Below, one piece after another: positions 8,830-16,856 of a stretch of 33,643 bases of DNA. This DNA is from Gallionellales bacterium GWA2_60_18 (GTDB taxonomy: Bacteria; Pseudomonadota; Gammaproteobacteria; Burkholderiales; Gallionellaceae), in NCBI GenBank assembly GCA_001801105.1, contig MGWS01000006.1:7794-41436 (forward strand), written 5' to 3'. Numbering within the stretch: the first letter of the stretch is position 1; every line of letters starts with the position of its first letter. The notes beneath the pieces are model-generated. The model had not been told where the DNA came from, searched no databases, and was given only the letters and a program-made list of their open reading frames with translations. The translations under genes and the position numbers were made by a program.

Positions 8830-8897
8830 GGTATCGCAATACCGTACTCACAGGCATAGTTGACCATTATCAATTCAATAGCCCTTCTCTAAAGGGC
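8830..8897 (+). promoter_or_regulatory. Regulatory region of the inverse autotransporter gene
   Basis: A perfect dyad, GGTAT-CGCA-ATACC (8830-8843), follows a G-run (TTAGGGGGG). Next come candidate -10 elements (TATCAA 8868-8873 or TTCAAT 8874-8879) without a good -35, as expected for an activator-dependent promoter. A stable small hairpin GCCCTT-CTCTA-AAGGGC (8881-8897) lies just before the translation start and could modulate ribosome access. The dyad is a candidate site for the adjacent LuxR-type protein; this is inference. Confidence 0.35.
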
Positions 8898-8925
8898 GAG
8901 TATGGATTATCGGGGAAATGGTGGC

Positions 8926-10548
8926 ATGACAAAAATCAGGTATTGGCGATATATCGGGCTATGCGGATTCGCGGCATCCTCTTTTAGTGCGATAGCGCAG
9001 GAGCAGACACCCGGCAACCCAAGCCCAAAATGGGGCGCGCACGTCGATGTCGAAGCCAAACTCGGCAGCAAGCGTAGCCTCGGTGAAGCCGATCTGTTCC
9101 TGCCCATTGCGCAGGATGGAAGCACGCTCTACTTCGCCAACCTGCGCGGACGTTTCGACGACAACTCCAGCAACGAAGGTAATTTCGGCTTCGGCGCTCG
9201 CCGCATGCAGCCCAGTGGCTGGAACCTCGGTGCTTACGGTTATTTCGATCACCGCCGTACCGATATCGGCAACACCTTCAACCAAGCAACGCTGGGCGCG
9301 GAAGCTCTCGGCCGCGACTGGGATTTCCGCGCCAACGGCTACCTGCCCCTCGGCACGAAAGCGCGCGAGCTCGGCACCGCCAGCACTGCCGCCATCTCGG
9401 GCGCCGCCGTCCAGGTCACCACCACCACGCGCGAAGAGCGCGCCCTCAAGGGCTTCGACGCCGAAGTCGGCTGGCGCACGCCGTTGTTCGATTCCGAGGC
9501 CCATCGCCAGTTGCGGCTCTACCTCGGCGGCTATCGCTTCAGTGATGCCGGCGTGACGGTGGAAGGCCCCCGTCTGCGCGCCGAACTGGCCATGGAAGAA
9601 CTTTCCCGGTTCGGCAAGGGCGCGGGGCTGTTCCTGAGCGCGGAAGCACAGGACGATAACACCCGCGGTAGCCAAACCTTCCTCTCCCTGCGCCTGCGCA
9701 TCCCGCTCGGTGGCGAAGTGGAAACGCATCGCCTCTCCGTTCAGGAACGGCGCATGACTGCGCCGGTGATGCGCGACGTGGATATCGTCACGCAAAGCCG
9801 CGTCGCCTCGACGCTGGTGGAGACCGCCACCCAGACGTCCGGCGGCCAGACCTTCACGGTCCTCAACAGCGCCACCACCACGGGGGCGGCGCTGCCCGGC
9901 GCCGTAGCCGCAGCCGGAGCCGGCAGCACGGTGATTCTGTCGGGCACCTTCAACACCGCCGCCGCAACAATCTCCCTGCAGGCCAACCAGACCTTGACGG
10001 GCACCAGCTCCGTGCGCACTGCGTCGGGCCATGTCGCGACCCTGAACACCGGGGCGGCGGTCCATGCCACGAATGCGACCGACACCGTCATAGTCAATTC
10101 CAACGGAACGCTGTCGGGGCTGACAATCACCAATACCTATAGCGGCGGCGGCGGCGGACGAGCCGTCCAGGTTGCCGGTGGCGCCGGTGGCGTGACCATT
10201 GCGAACAACACGCTCTCGGTGAGCCAAAGCGGTGCCAATGGGGCGGTGGCCCTGCTGTTCGGCAACGGCACCAGCGGAACGATAAGCGGCAATACCATCA
10301 CCGCGACCGGCAGCGGCGGCGCCACCACCATGACGGCTCTCGGAATGAACGGCGGTGGTGGCATAACGGTCACCGTGACGGGCAACAGCATGAGCGCCTC
10401 GGGCGGCGGAACTGCCAACAATATGGCATGGGTGACCGGTGCCACCATCAATGCCGGCTCGACCGGCAATACGCGCGGCAGCGGCGCTTGTAATGGTGCG
10501 CCGGCCAGCGGCTCTATCGTCTTCACCGACCTCAGCACCTGTCCGTAG
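8926..10548 (+). CDS. Inverse autotransporter with beta-helix passenger
   Basis: From ATG 8926 the product is 540 residues (an in-frame ATG at 8902 would add 8). The signal peptide MTKIRYWRYIGLCGFAASSF ends near AIAQ. A 12-strand-type intimin/invasin barrel follows at about residues 30-290 (GAHVDVEAKLGSKRSLGEAD, FGFGARRMQPSGWNLGAYGY, FDAEVGWRTPL, FLSLRLRIPLGG), with alternating aromatic and small residues and a typical FDHR turn. A linker then leads to a low-complexity Gly/Thr/Asn-rich passenger of right-handed beta-helix coils (VTIANNTLSVSQ, GTISGNTITATG, VTVTGNSMSASG). The passenger ends in a capping segment with a cysteine pair and a final TCP. The polarity barrel-then-passenger is that of inverse autotransporters, so the C-terminal helix should be surface exposed, probably for adhesion. 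It is much shorter than intimin and lacks visible Ig-like repeats. Confidence 0.85.
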   Translation: MTKIRYWRYIGLCGFAASSFSAIAQEQTPGNPSPKWGAHVDVEAKLGSKRSLGEADLFLPIAQDGSTLYFANLRGRFDDNSSNEGNFGFGARRMQPSGWNLGAYGYFDHRRTDIGNTFNQATLGAEALGRDWDFRANGYLPLGTKARELGTASTAAISGAAVQVTTTTREERALKGFDAEVGWRTPLFDSEAHRQLRLYLGGYRFSDAGVTVEGPRLRAELAMEELSRFGKGAGLFLSAEAQDDNTRGSQTFLSLRLRIPLGGEVETHRLSVQERRMTAPVMRDVDIVTQSRVASTLVETATQTSGGQTFTVLNSATTTGAALPGAVAAAGAGSTVILSGTFNTAAATISLQANQTLTGTSSVRTASGHVATLNTGAAVHATNATDTVIVNSNGTLSGLTITNTYSGGGGGRAVQVAGGAGGVTIANNTLSVSQSGANGAVALLFGNGTSGTISGNTITATGSGGATTMTALGMNGGGGITVTVTGNSMSASGGGTANNMAWVTGATINAGSTGNTRGSGACNGAPASGSIVFTDLSTCP

Positions 10549-10679
10549 GCGCCGTCCTATAGCTCGGCGATGGATGTTCGCCTTCCGCCCGCGCCCGTTT
10601 CGCTGATTCGCACCGACCACGCGACCACGGACGCCGACGATGGGGTCAAAGAAGTGATGGGCATACTCCTGCGATTCAC

Positions 10680-11177
10680 AGATTGAGCATATCCCTTGGG
10701 TACACAGTCAAGATCGGTACTTATGTTGTCCGCTTGCCAGGCAACAACACTCTGTCGGGACTCACGATTACCTGAACACAGAATGCTTCGTTTTTTGAGG
10801 CTGTCCATTTGGACGACACCGCCGGCAACATAACGGTCAGCAACAATACGATCACTGCCGCGCAAACAAGCAACAATTACGCGGTAGGCCTCAAGGGTTT
10901 ATCCATCACCAATCTTGTGGTGAGCGGCAACACCATTACGGTGACGGGTAATGGCGCAGGGGACATTAGGGCTTTATCTTTCGCAGGCTCAACGGCAGTG
11001 ACGGTGAGCGGGAACACGCTGAGCGCGTCCGGCGGCACGACCAACCGCGCGGTGTATGTGGGTAGCTCCACGATCAACGCCGGTTCTACCGGCAACACGA
11101 ACAGTGCGGGCGTCTGCACCAACGGCGGCGGCAATACCGGCTCGGTTGTCTTCACCAACGCTGCCACCTGCCCATAG
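10680..11177 (+). pseudogene. Decayed second beta-helix passenger cassette
   Basis: In one frame the sequence reads a passenger-like stretch (NNTLSGLTIT, as GTLSGLTIT in the upstream gene), then a TGA stop at 10773-10775. It continues in the same frame with NITVSNNTITAAQ, LVVSGNTITVTGNG, VTVSGNTLSASGG, INAGSTGNTN and GSVVFTNAATCP before a stop at 11175-11177. It therefore parallels the C-terminal third of the inverse autotransporter, including the same capping motif ending in CP-stop. The open part after the internal stop (about 10776-11177) has no ATG, only a TTG, and no ribosome site. No barrel or signal peptide is present. The 131 bp between the intact gene and this remnant (10549-10679) hold nothing I recognise. 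It is a partial duplication remnant or a silent passenger reservoir. Confidence 0.75.
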
Positions 11178-11200
11178 ACACCGCCAGCGCCTGTCGCGAT

Positions 11201-11227
11201 TGGCGCATCGTTCCTGACGAAGCGCCA
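11201..11227 (+). terminator. Hairpin between convergent units, probable terminator
   Basis: TGGCGC-A-TCGT-TCCTG-ACGA-A-GCGCCA folds into a 6 + 4 bp stem with one A/A mismatch and a 5-nt loop. On the plus strand it is followed by GATTGTTTCTG, a loose T-rich tail. It lies between the plus-strand passenger remnant and the 3' end of the minus-strand rhodanese gene, so it could serve both. Confidence 0.5.
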
Positions 11228-11270
11228 GATTGTTTCTGTGCGCCACACTCGTCTGCCCTCCTGTACTACA

Positions 11271-11741
11271 TCAGGATGTTTTGGGTCTGCGCTGCTCCGG
11301 GCGCAGACGCGATGCGAGCAGTTCGTCCGCGCTGTCGCCATCCACCATATTGCCGTCCGCATCCACCAGCGGCTGCTCGAAATCGTTCCAGCCGCGCACG
11401 CCGGTCTTGAGCGAGACCACGTTGCCATAACCCATCTGCTGCATCACATCGGCGGCCAGCACCGAGCGCTTGCCCGAGCGGCAGATCACCACGATCTCCC
11501 GTTCGCGCCCGGCTGCCAGCAGCGGCATGGTCTCGTCGTAATCCCATTCGCAGGATTGCTCCAGCACGCCGCGCGGCACATTGATCGAGCCGGGGATATG
11601 CAGCAGCGCGAACTCCGCCGCTTCGCGCACGTCGAGCAACACCGGCGCATCGCCCGCCGCAAGACGCCGGCTCATATCCCACGGCATGATCTCCTTCACG
11701 CGGGTGAGCGCATCGGCGACAAGGTCGTCATATCGTTTCAT
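11271..11741 (-). CDS. Rhodanese-like sulfurtransferase
   Basis: A 156-residue single-domain rhodanese. Residues 33-42 (VLLDVREAAE) form the CDC25-like first motif, HIPGSINVPRG about 48-58 the second, and the active-site loop CRSGKRS puts the catalytic Cys at 87. The fold ends with GVRGWNDFEQPL near 114-125, followed by a charged tail. Such proteins carry a cysteine persulfide and hand sulfur to an acceptor such as cyanide, thiols or cofactor pathways; the partner here is unknown. No signal peptide is seen, so it is cytoplasmic. It is a stand-alone minus-strand gene flanked by a hairpin downstream and a palindromic repeat upstream. Confidence 0.9.
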   Translation of the reverse strand: MKRYDDLVADALTRVKEIMPWDMSRRLAAGDAPVLLDVREAAEFALLHIPGSINVPRGVLEQSCEWDYDETMPLLAAGREREIVVICRSGKRSVLAADVMQQMGYGNVVSLKTGVRGWNDFEQPLVDADGNMVDGDSADELLASRLRPEQRRPKTS

Positions 11742-11770
11742 CCTGAATCATCCATTAACCGGAAAATCTC

Positions 11771-11843
11771 GTAGGGGCACGGCGTGCCGTGCCTGAAACC
11801 AACCTGTCGCACCCTACGCGGGCACGGCACGCCGTGCCCCTAC
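11771..11843. repeat. Palindromic dispersed repeat, copy A
   Basis: A 73-bp element with 23-bp perfectly inverted arms (11771-11793 and 11821-11843). The arms begin GTAGGGGCACGGCGTGCC and end in the complement GGCACGCCGTGCCCCTAC. Each arm itself contains the short palindrome GGCACGCC/GGCGTGCC. A second copy is at 17814-17884 with one arm mismatch and a different loop. It lies between two minus-strand genes. It resembles REP/BIME-type elements; the mobilising protein is not in the window. Confidence 0.85.
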
Positions 11844-11876
11844 ATCTGGACAAGCCGGATTCATACCAATCTCGCC

Positions 11877-13241
11877 CTACCGTATCCATACCGTCTTTGC
11901 GTTCACGAATTCGTGCATCCCCAACCGGGACAGCTCGCGCCCGTAGCCCGAGGCCTTCACGCCGCCGAACGGCAGGCGCGGGTCGGATTTGACCATGCCG
12001 TTGATGAAGGTGCAGCCGGCCTGTATCTGTGTCGCCAGGCGTTCGGCGCGCGCCGTATCGCTGCTCCAGATCGAGGCGCCGAGGCCGAAGCGGGTCTCGT
12101 TGGCGAGGCGCAACGCGTCGTCTTCGTCTGCGGCACGGATGATGGCCGCCACCGGGCCGAACAGCTCCTCATGTCCGGCACACATGCCGGCGGTGACGCG
12201 ATCCAGGATGGAGGGCTGATAGAAGAATCCCGCCCCTCCGAGCGGCTTGCATCCGGTCACCGCCTGCGCGCCCTGTGCGATCGAATCGCTGATCTGGCGA
12301 TGCAATCCGTCGCGCAAGTCGGCGCGCGCCATTGGACCGATTTGGGTGGCCTCGTCCATCGGGTCGCCGAGCTTGAGCGCCTCCACTTTAATTTTGAGCT
12401 GCCGCAAAAATTCATCCCCGATCTGCGGCACGACGATGAAACGTTTGGCGGCGATGCAGGACTGCCCGCAATTGAGGAAGCGCGAGGCGACCGCCATGTC
12501 GACGGTGTGTTCCATATCCGCATCGTGCAGCACGATGAAAGGATCGGAGCCGCCCAGTTCCAGCACGCATTTCTTCAGGTGCTGTCCGGCGAGCGCAGCG
12601 ACCTTGCGCCCGGCGGCTTCCGAGCCGGTGAGTGTGACCGCATGCACATGCGGGCTGGCGATGGCATCAGCCGCCAGCTCGACCTCTATCATCAGGTTGG
12701 TGAACACGCCCTCCGGCAGGCCGCAATCGCGCCACAGCGATTCGATGGCGAGCGCGCACTGCGGCACGTTGGGCGCATGTTTCAGCGCCAGCGCGTTGCC
12801 CGCCATCAGCGCCGGGGCGGCGGCGCGGAACACCTGCCAGAACGGGAAATTCCACGGCATGATGGCCAGCACCACACCGAGCGGCTGATGCGCGACATAG
12901 CTCTTGCCGGCGTCCGACTTCACCGGATCGGCACGCATGAACTCCTCGCCGTGTTGCGCATAGTAGTCGCAGGCCGTGGCGCATTTTTCCACCTCGGCGC
13001 GCGCCTCGCGCAACGGCTTGCCCATTTCCAGCGTGATGAGGGTTGCGTAGTGGTCGCGTTGCGCCAGCAGCTGTTGCGCCGCTTTGCGCAGCACTTCGGC
13101 ACGCCTGGCAAAAGACGTTTGCGCCCATGCCTGCTGCGCACCATGGGCTTGTTCCAGCGCCAGCTCCAGGCGCCGTGCATCCCGGCTGGCGTAGGTCTGA
13201 ATCAGTTGGTTGGTGGCCGGATTAAGGCTTGCATACGGCAT
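11877..13241 (-). CDS. sad: NAD(P)-dependent succinate-semialdehyde dehydrogenase, Sad type
   Basis: A 454-residue aldehyde dehydrogenase closely patterned on E. coli Sad (YneI). Family residues are the PWNFP box with the catalytic Asn131, the cofactor Lys154 in LALKHAPNV, TGSEAAG about 205-211, the general-base Glu228 in LELGGSDPF, and the nucleophile Cys262 in NCGQSCIAAKRF. It would oxidise succinate semialdehyde or a similar short aldehyde to the acid in the cytosol. I place the start at ATG 13241 rather than the upstream GTG 13250, because AGAGG (13251-13255) is a well-placed Shine-Dalgarno for it. That site lies inside the arm of a palindromic element. Cofactor choice is not readable; related substrates are possible. 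Confidence 0.9.
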   Translation of the reverse strand: MPYASLNPATNQLIQTYASRDARRLELALEQAHGAQQAWAQTSFARRAEVLRKAAQQLLAQRDHYATLITLEMGKPLREARAEVEKCATACDYYAQHGEEFMRADPVKSDAGKSYVAHQPLGVVLAIMPWNFPFWQVFRAAAPALMAGNALALKHAPNVPQCALAIESLWRDCGLPEGVFTNLMIEVELAADAIASPHVHAVTLTGSEAAGRKVAALAGQHLKKCVLELGGSDPFIVLHDADMEHTVDMAVASRFLNCGQSCIAAKRFIVVPQIGDEFLRQLKIKVEALKLGDPMDEATQIGPMARADLRDGLHRQISDSIAQGAQAVTGCKPLGGAGFFYQPSILDRVTAGMCAGHEELFGPVAAIIRAADEDDALRLANETRFGLGASIWSSDTARAERLATQIQAGCTFINGMVKSDPRLPFGGVKASGYGRELSRLGMHEFVNAKTVWIR

Positions 13242-13244
13242 GAA

Positions 13245-13385
13245 GGGCACCTCTAGAAATCCAAATTTCGTCGCAATGCTACGTTGCTCACAAAAAATTA
13301 CTCCTTACATATCACACATATGCTGCGTCGCAATTTTTTATGCGCGCCTTGCCCTGCTTAGAACTTTGAATTTTTAGAGGCGCCC
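13245..13385. repeat. 141-bp dyad element (MITE/REP-like)
   Basis: The ends form a 25-bp imperfect inverted repeat with 21 matches (13245-13269, GGGCACCTCTAGAAATCC and onward; 13361-13385, ending in TTTTTAGAGGCGCCC). Further dyads are nested inside: AAAAAATT (13292-13299) against AATTTTTT (13332-13339), and a central CATAT-CACAC-ATATG (13308-13322). Base composition is distinctly more AT-rich than the flanks. It fills the whole gap between sad and orn and supplies the sad Shine-Dalgarno, so it also contains or replaces the sad promoter. It encodes no protein. Confidence 0.65.
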
Positions 13386-13410
13386 TGAAGCACCTCCCTG
13401 ACGCAGGGAA

Positions 13411-13956
13411 TCACAGCTTGATGAAATGCTCGCGGTAATGGCGCATCTCGGCGATGGACTCGTAGATATCCGCCAGCGCCTCGTGCTTACCGTGTTTCTT
13501 CAAGCCCTGCGCCACCTCCGGCTTCCAGCGTTTGACCAGCTCCTTGAGCGTGCTGACGTCGAGGTTGCGGTAGTGGAAATAGTCTTCCAGCTTCGGCATC
13601 CAGCGCGCCATGAAGCGGCGATCCTGGCAGATGGAGTTGCCGCACATCGGCGAAGTCCGTGCCGGCACATATTCCCTGAGGAATTCCAGCATCTGCGCCT
13701 CGGCCATCGCTTCGTCCAGCGTCGAGGCCTTGACCTTGTCGATCAGGCCGGATTTGCCGTGGGTGGACTTGTTCCACGAATCCATCGCGTCCAGCACGCT
13801 GTCCGGCTGATGCACCACCAGCACCGGCGACTCGGCGACAGTCTCCAGATGGCTGTCGGTGATGACGATGGCGGCTTCGATGATGCGGTCGGTGTCCGGT
13901 GAAAGTCCGGTCATTTCCATGTCTATCCAGACAAGGTGGTTCTGGTTCTGTGCCAT
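13411..13956 (-). CDS. orn: Oligoribonuclease
   Basis: A 181-residue DEDDh 3'-5' exoribonuclease that degrades 2-5-nt RNAs, including pGpG from cyclic-di-GMP turnover. The acidic catalytic set is visible: Asp12 and Glu14 in WIDMEMTGL, Asp112 in CQDRRFM, and His158 with Asp163 in GKHEALADI. Length matches the family. ATG 13956 (MAQNQN) is chosen over an upstream start on homology. The gene is divergent from the M48 peptidase gene, 77 bp apart, so the short gap must hold both promoters. Its role in pGpG removal links it functionally to the diguanylate cyclase 4 kb away. Confidence 0.97.
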   Translation of the reverse strand: MAQNQNHLVWIDMEMTGLSPDTDRIIEAAIVITDSHLETVAESPVLVVHQPDSVLDAMDSWNKSTHGKSGLIDKVKASTLDEAMAEAQMLEFLREYVPARTSPMCGNSICQDRRFMARWMPKLEDYFHYRNLDVSTLKELVKRWKPEVAQGLKKHGKHEALADIYESIAEMRHYREHFIKL

Positions 13957-14033
13957 AATTCGCGCGCCTAAATTTGAACGGTAAGGCGCGTATTGTGTCA
14001 TAAGCGCATCCCTTGCGAATACCCGAATCCCCC

Positions 14034-15278
14034 ATGAGCGCAACCCAATTCACCTTTATTTTCATCGCCGCACTGGTGCTGACCACGCTGGCCAGACTGT
14101 GGCTGGCGCGCCGCCACCTGGCGCATATCGCCGCGCACCGCGATGCGGTGCCGGAGGCGTTCCGCGAAAAGATCCCGCTGGCCGACCACCGCAAGGCCGC
14201 CGACTACACCTCGGCCAAGACGCGCCTCGACATGCTCGGCACGCTGTTCGACGCCGCATTGCTGCTCGGCTTCACCGTGGCGGGCGGCATCCAGTTCATT
14301 GCCGGCCTGTGCAATGGCTGGTTCGATGCGCCGCTCGCGCAGGGCGCGGCGACCATCGTCGCGGTGCTGCTACTCTCCGGACTGCTGGAGGCGCCGTTCG
14401 GCCTGTACCGCACCTTCGTCATCGAACAGCGCTTCGGCTTCAACAAGATGACCCTTGCGCTGTATCTCAAGGACGCAGCGAAGGGCCTGCTGGTCGGCGC
14501 GGCGCTCGGCCTGCCGCTGCTGGTCGGCGTACTGTGGCTGATGGAACGCATGGGCGGGAACTGGTGGCTGTATGTGTGGGGCGTGTGGATGGCGTTCAAT
14601 CTGTTGGTGCTGTTCATCTATCCCGCATACATCGCGCCGCTGTTCAACAAGTTCACCCCGCTGCAGGACGCGGCGCTGAAGGCGCGCATCGAGGCGCTGC
14701 TGGCCAAGTGCGGCTTCGCGTCCGGCGGCCTGTTCGTGATGGACGGCAGCACCCGCAGCGCGCACGGCAACGCCTATTTCACCGGCTTCGGCAAGACCAA
14801 ACGCATCGTGTTCTTCGACACGCTGCTGGCGCGCCTGAGCGGCAACGAGGTCGAAGCGGTGCTGGCGCACGAGCTCGGCCACTTCAAGCGCCGCCATGTG
14901 TTGAAACGCATCGCCGCAAGTTTCGCCGTGAGCCTCGGCTTCCTGTGGCTGCTGGGCCAGTTGATGCAGGCTGCATGGTTCTACGAAGGGCTCGGCGTGA
15001 CCACACCCTCCGCCGCGCTCGCACTGCTGCTGTTCTTCATGATCCTGCCGGTGTTCAGCTTCCTGCTGCATCCGCTGCTGGCGGCCTGGTCGCGCAAGCA
15101 CGAGTTCGAGGCCGACGCTTATGCCGCGCAGCAGACCGATGCATCCGATATGGTGAGCGCGCTGGTCAAGCTGTATCAGGATAATGCGGCAACGCTTACC
15201 CCCGACCCGCTATACTCCGATTTCTACGATTCGCATCCGCCCGCGATGGCGCGCATCGCACATTTGCAGACTTTATAG
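14034..15278 (+). CDS. M48-family membrane metallopeptidase (Ste24-like)
   Basis: A 414-residue integral membrane zinc protease related to CAAX prenyl protease 1/Ste24. Hydrophobic helices lie at about residues 5-22, 72-92, 105-120, 152-170, 176-198, 293-315 and 325-350. The zinc motif HELGH is at 279-283 and the third ligand Glu359 is in HEFEAD. A typical [17 protein letters not shown] stretch precedes the active site. Bacteria do not generally prenylate proteins, so the physiological role is probably membrane protein quality control; this is inference. ATG 14034 is preferred to an upstream in-frame ATG at 14013. It is the first of four tightly packed plus-strand genes (peptidase, cytochrome c, pterin dehydratase, rsgA). 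Confidence 0.93.
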   Translation: MSATQFTFIFIAALVLTTLARLWLARRHLAHIAAHRDAVPEAFREKIPLADHRKAADYTSAKTRLDMLGTLFDAALLLGFTVAGGIQFIAGLCNGWFDAPLAQGAATIVAVLLLSGLLEAPFGLYRTFVIEQRFGFNKMTLALYLKDAAKGLLVGAALGLPLLVGVLWLMERMGGNWWLYVWGVWMAFNLLVLFIYPAYIAPLFNKFTPLQDAALKARIEALLAKCGFASGGLFVMDGSTRSAHGNAYFTGFGKTKRIVFFDTLLARLSGNEVEAVLAHELGHFKRRHVLKRIAASFAVSLGFLWLLGQLMQAAWFYEGLGVTTPSAALALLLFFMILPVFSFLLHPLLAAWSRKHEFEADAYAAQQTDASDMVSALVKLYQDNAATLTPDPLYSDFYDSHPPAMARIAHLQTL

Positions 15279-15287
15279 GAGACCGAC

Positions 15288-15596
15288 ATGAAAATCTTGC
15301 TCACCGTTATCCTGCTCGGCATCGCGACCGCCGCATCCGCCAATCCGTTCCCGAAAGGCGACGCCGCAACCGGCAAGAAGCTGTTCGACCAGTACCAGTG
15401 CAACAGTTGCCACGACACCATCATGGGCGGCGACGGCAACGCCATCTTCACCCGCCCCGACCGCAAGGTGGACAGCCCGGAAAAGATGGATGCGCAGATG
15501 CGCATGTGTTCCGGCGCCATCCGCAAAGAGCTCAGCGTGCAGGAGAAACAGGATATCTCCGCCTACCTGAACCGCGAGTACTACCATTTCAAGTGA
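15288..15596 (+). CDS. Small periplasmic c-type cytochrome
   Basis: A 102-residue monoheme cytochrome c. The signal peptide [18 protein letters not shown] is followed by a mature start at NPFPKG. CNSCH at 38-42 is the covalent heme site. Candidate axial methionines are Met70/Met73 in the [10 protein letters not shown] segment. It would carry electrons in the periplasm; its partners are unknown. The Shine-Dalgarno AGGAG (15277-15281) overlaps the peptidase stop codon, indicating coupled expression. An extra cysteine (Cys74) is not part of the heme motif. Confidence 0.93.
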   Translation: MKILLTVILLGIATAASANPFPKGDAATGKKLFDQYQCNSCHDTIMGGDGNAIFTRPDRKVDSPEKMDAQMRMCSGAIRKELSVQEKQDISAYLNREYYHFK

Positions 15597-15597
15597 G

Positions 15598-15942
15598 ATG
15601 AACATGGCTACCGTATGCGATCTCACCAACAAGCAATGCAAGCCCTGTGAAGGCGGCGTACCGCCGCTCACGCAAGCCGAGGCCGACACCCTGATGAAAC
15701 AACTCGATGGCTGGCAACAACATGGTCAGGTGATAGCCAAGACCTATCCTTTCAAGGATTATTACCGAACCATTGCGTTCGTCAACGCCGTCGCCTGGGT
15801 GTCGCATCAGGAAGGCCATCACCCCAACCTCACCGTGACCTACAACAGTTGCCGGGTTGAATACAGCACCCACGCCATCGGCGGCCTGTCGGAAAACGAT
15901 TTCATCTGCGCCGCGAAAGTGGACGCGCTGCTCAAGTCTTGA
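15598..15942 (+). CDS. phhB: 4a-hydroxytetrahydrobiopterin dehydratase (PCD/DCoH)
   Basis: A 114-residue pterin-4a-carbinolamine dehydratase. The diagnostic motif [18 protein letters not shown], then [13 protein letters not shown], occupies about residues 72-102 with the catalytic histidines. The enzyme recycles the pterin product of aromatic amino acid hydroxylases; without such a hydroxylase nearby it may serve another pterin reaction. The N-terminus has a small Cys cluster ([11 protein letters not shown]), which is common in proteobacterial members. ATG 15598 begins 1 bp after the cytochrome stop; ATG 15604 is an alternative. The last bases overlap the rsgA start. Confidence 0.93.
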   Translation: MNMATVCDLTNKQCKPCEGGVPPLTQAEADTLMKQLDGWQQHGQVIAKTYPFKDYYRTIAFVNAVAWVSHQEGHHPNLTVTYNSCRVEYSTHAIGGLSENDFICAAKVDALLKS

Positions 15943-16829
15943 GCGAAGTCCTGCAAGGGCAGATCATTGCCGCCTTTGGTCGGCGCTATCTGGCGGAACT
16001 GCCCGATGGCGAAATTCTGGAATGCATGCCACGCGGCAAGAAGAGCGAAGTGGTCTGCGGCGACCTGGTAGAAATCAAACGCACCGCAGATGCCTCAACG
16101 GAAAACGGCGCGCAAGGCGTGATCGAACGCATCGCGCCGCGCCGTTCGCTGCTGCACCGCTCCGACGCCTTCCGCGAAAAACTCATCGCCGCCAACGTGA
16201 CGCAGATCGTCATCGTGGTCGCCGCCGAACCGTCGTTCAGCGACGAGCTGCTGGCGCGCTGTCTGGTCGCCGCCTATGACCAGCGGCTGGACGTACTGAT
16301 CGTGCTGAATAAATGCGACCTCACCGAAGCTGCGGACGCAGCACGTCAAAGGCTGGCACCCTATTCCGCCATCGGCTACCGCGTACTGGAATTGAGCGCA
16401 AAGCAGGATGTCTCCGCGCTACGTCCGCTGTTGCAAGACCACATCAGCGTACTGGTCGGCCAATCCGGCATGGGCAAATCGACGCTCATCAATGCGCTGC
16501 TGCCCGACGCACAGGCTGCCACGCGCGAGATCTCCACCGTACTGGATTCAGGCAAGCACACCACCACCCATGCGCGGCTGTACCGTCTGGATAAAGGCAG
16601 CGCACTGATCGATTGCCCCGGCGTGCAGGCGTTCGGCCTGCACCACCTGAGCTTCGGCGGGATCGAACAGGGGTTCGTCGAATTCGCACCCTATCTCGGC
16701 CAATGCCGCTTCCGCGACTGCCGGCATCTGCACGAACCGGGCTGTGCGATACGCAACGCGGTAGCGGAAGGAAAGATCGATGCGCGCAGGCTGGAGCTGT
16801 TTCAGCAGATCGCCGCGCACAAGGCATAG
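15939..16829 (+). CDS. rsgA: Small ribosomal subunit biogenesis GTPase RsgA
   Basis: A 296-residue circularly permuted GTPase acting in 30S subunit maturation. An N-terminal OB-fold (about 1-70) is followed by the permuted G motifs: G4 NKCD 124-127, G1 GQSGMGKST 174-182 and G3 DCPG 225-228 (Cys where Thr is common). The C-terminal zinc finger has Cys256, Cys261, His263 and Cys269 ([14 protein letters not shown]). The only start that preserves the OB-fold is TTG 15939, which shares bases with the phhB stop (TTGA), implying translational coupling. The first in-frame ATG would remove about 29 residues. Convergent with the CobD/CbiB-like gene, 27 bp apart; only a short CCGG dyad lies between them. 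Confidence 0.96.
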   Translation: MSEVLQGQIIAAFGRRYLAELPDGEILECMPRGKKSEVVCGDLVEIKRTADASTENGAQGVIERIAPRRSLLHRSDAFREKLIAANVTQIVIVVAAEPSFSDELLARCLVAAYDQRLDVLIVLNKCDLTEAADAARQRLAPYSAIGYRVLELSAKQDVSALRPLLQDHISVLVGQSGMGKSTLINALLPDAQAATREISTVLDSGKHTTTHARLYRLDKGSALIDCPGVQAFGLHHLSFGGIEQGFVEFAPYLGQCRFRDCRHLHEPGCAIRNAVAEGKIDARRLELFQQIAAHKA

Positions 16830-16856
16830 AGCTTCCGGGTGCAATGCCGGGTTGTA

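Noticed and set aside
8959..10620. A 553-codon minus-strand open frame over the autotransporter
   Set aside because: Antisense shadow of a repetitive GC-rich gene; no ribosome site or recognisable domain, while the plus strand encodes a signal peptide and barrel.
10809..11177. A separate small beta-helix protein of 122 residues
   Set aside because: It begins only at a TTG without a ribosome site, lacks a signal peptide, and is continuous in frame with an upstream passenger-like stretch broken by a stop; a remnant is the better reading.
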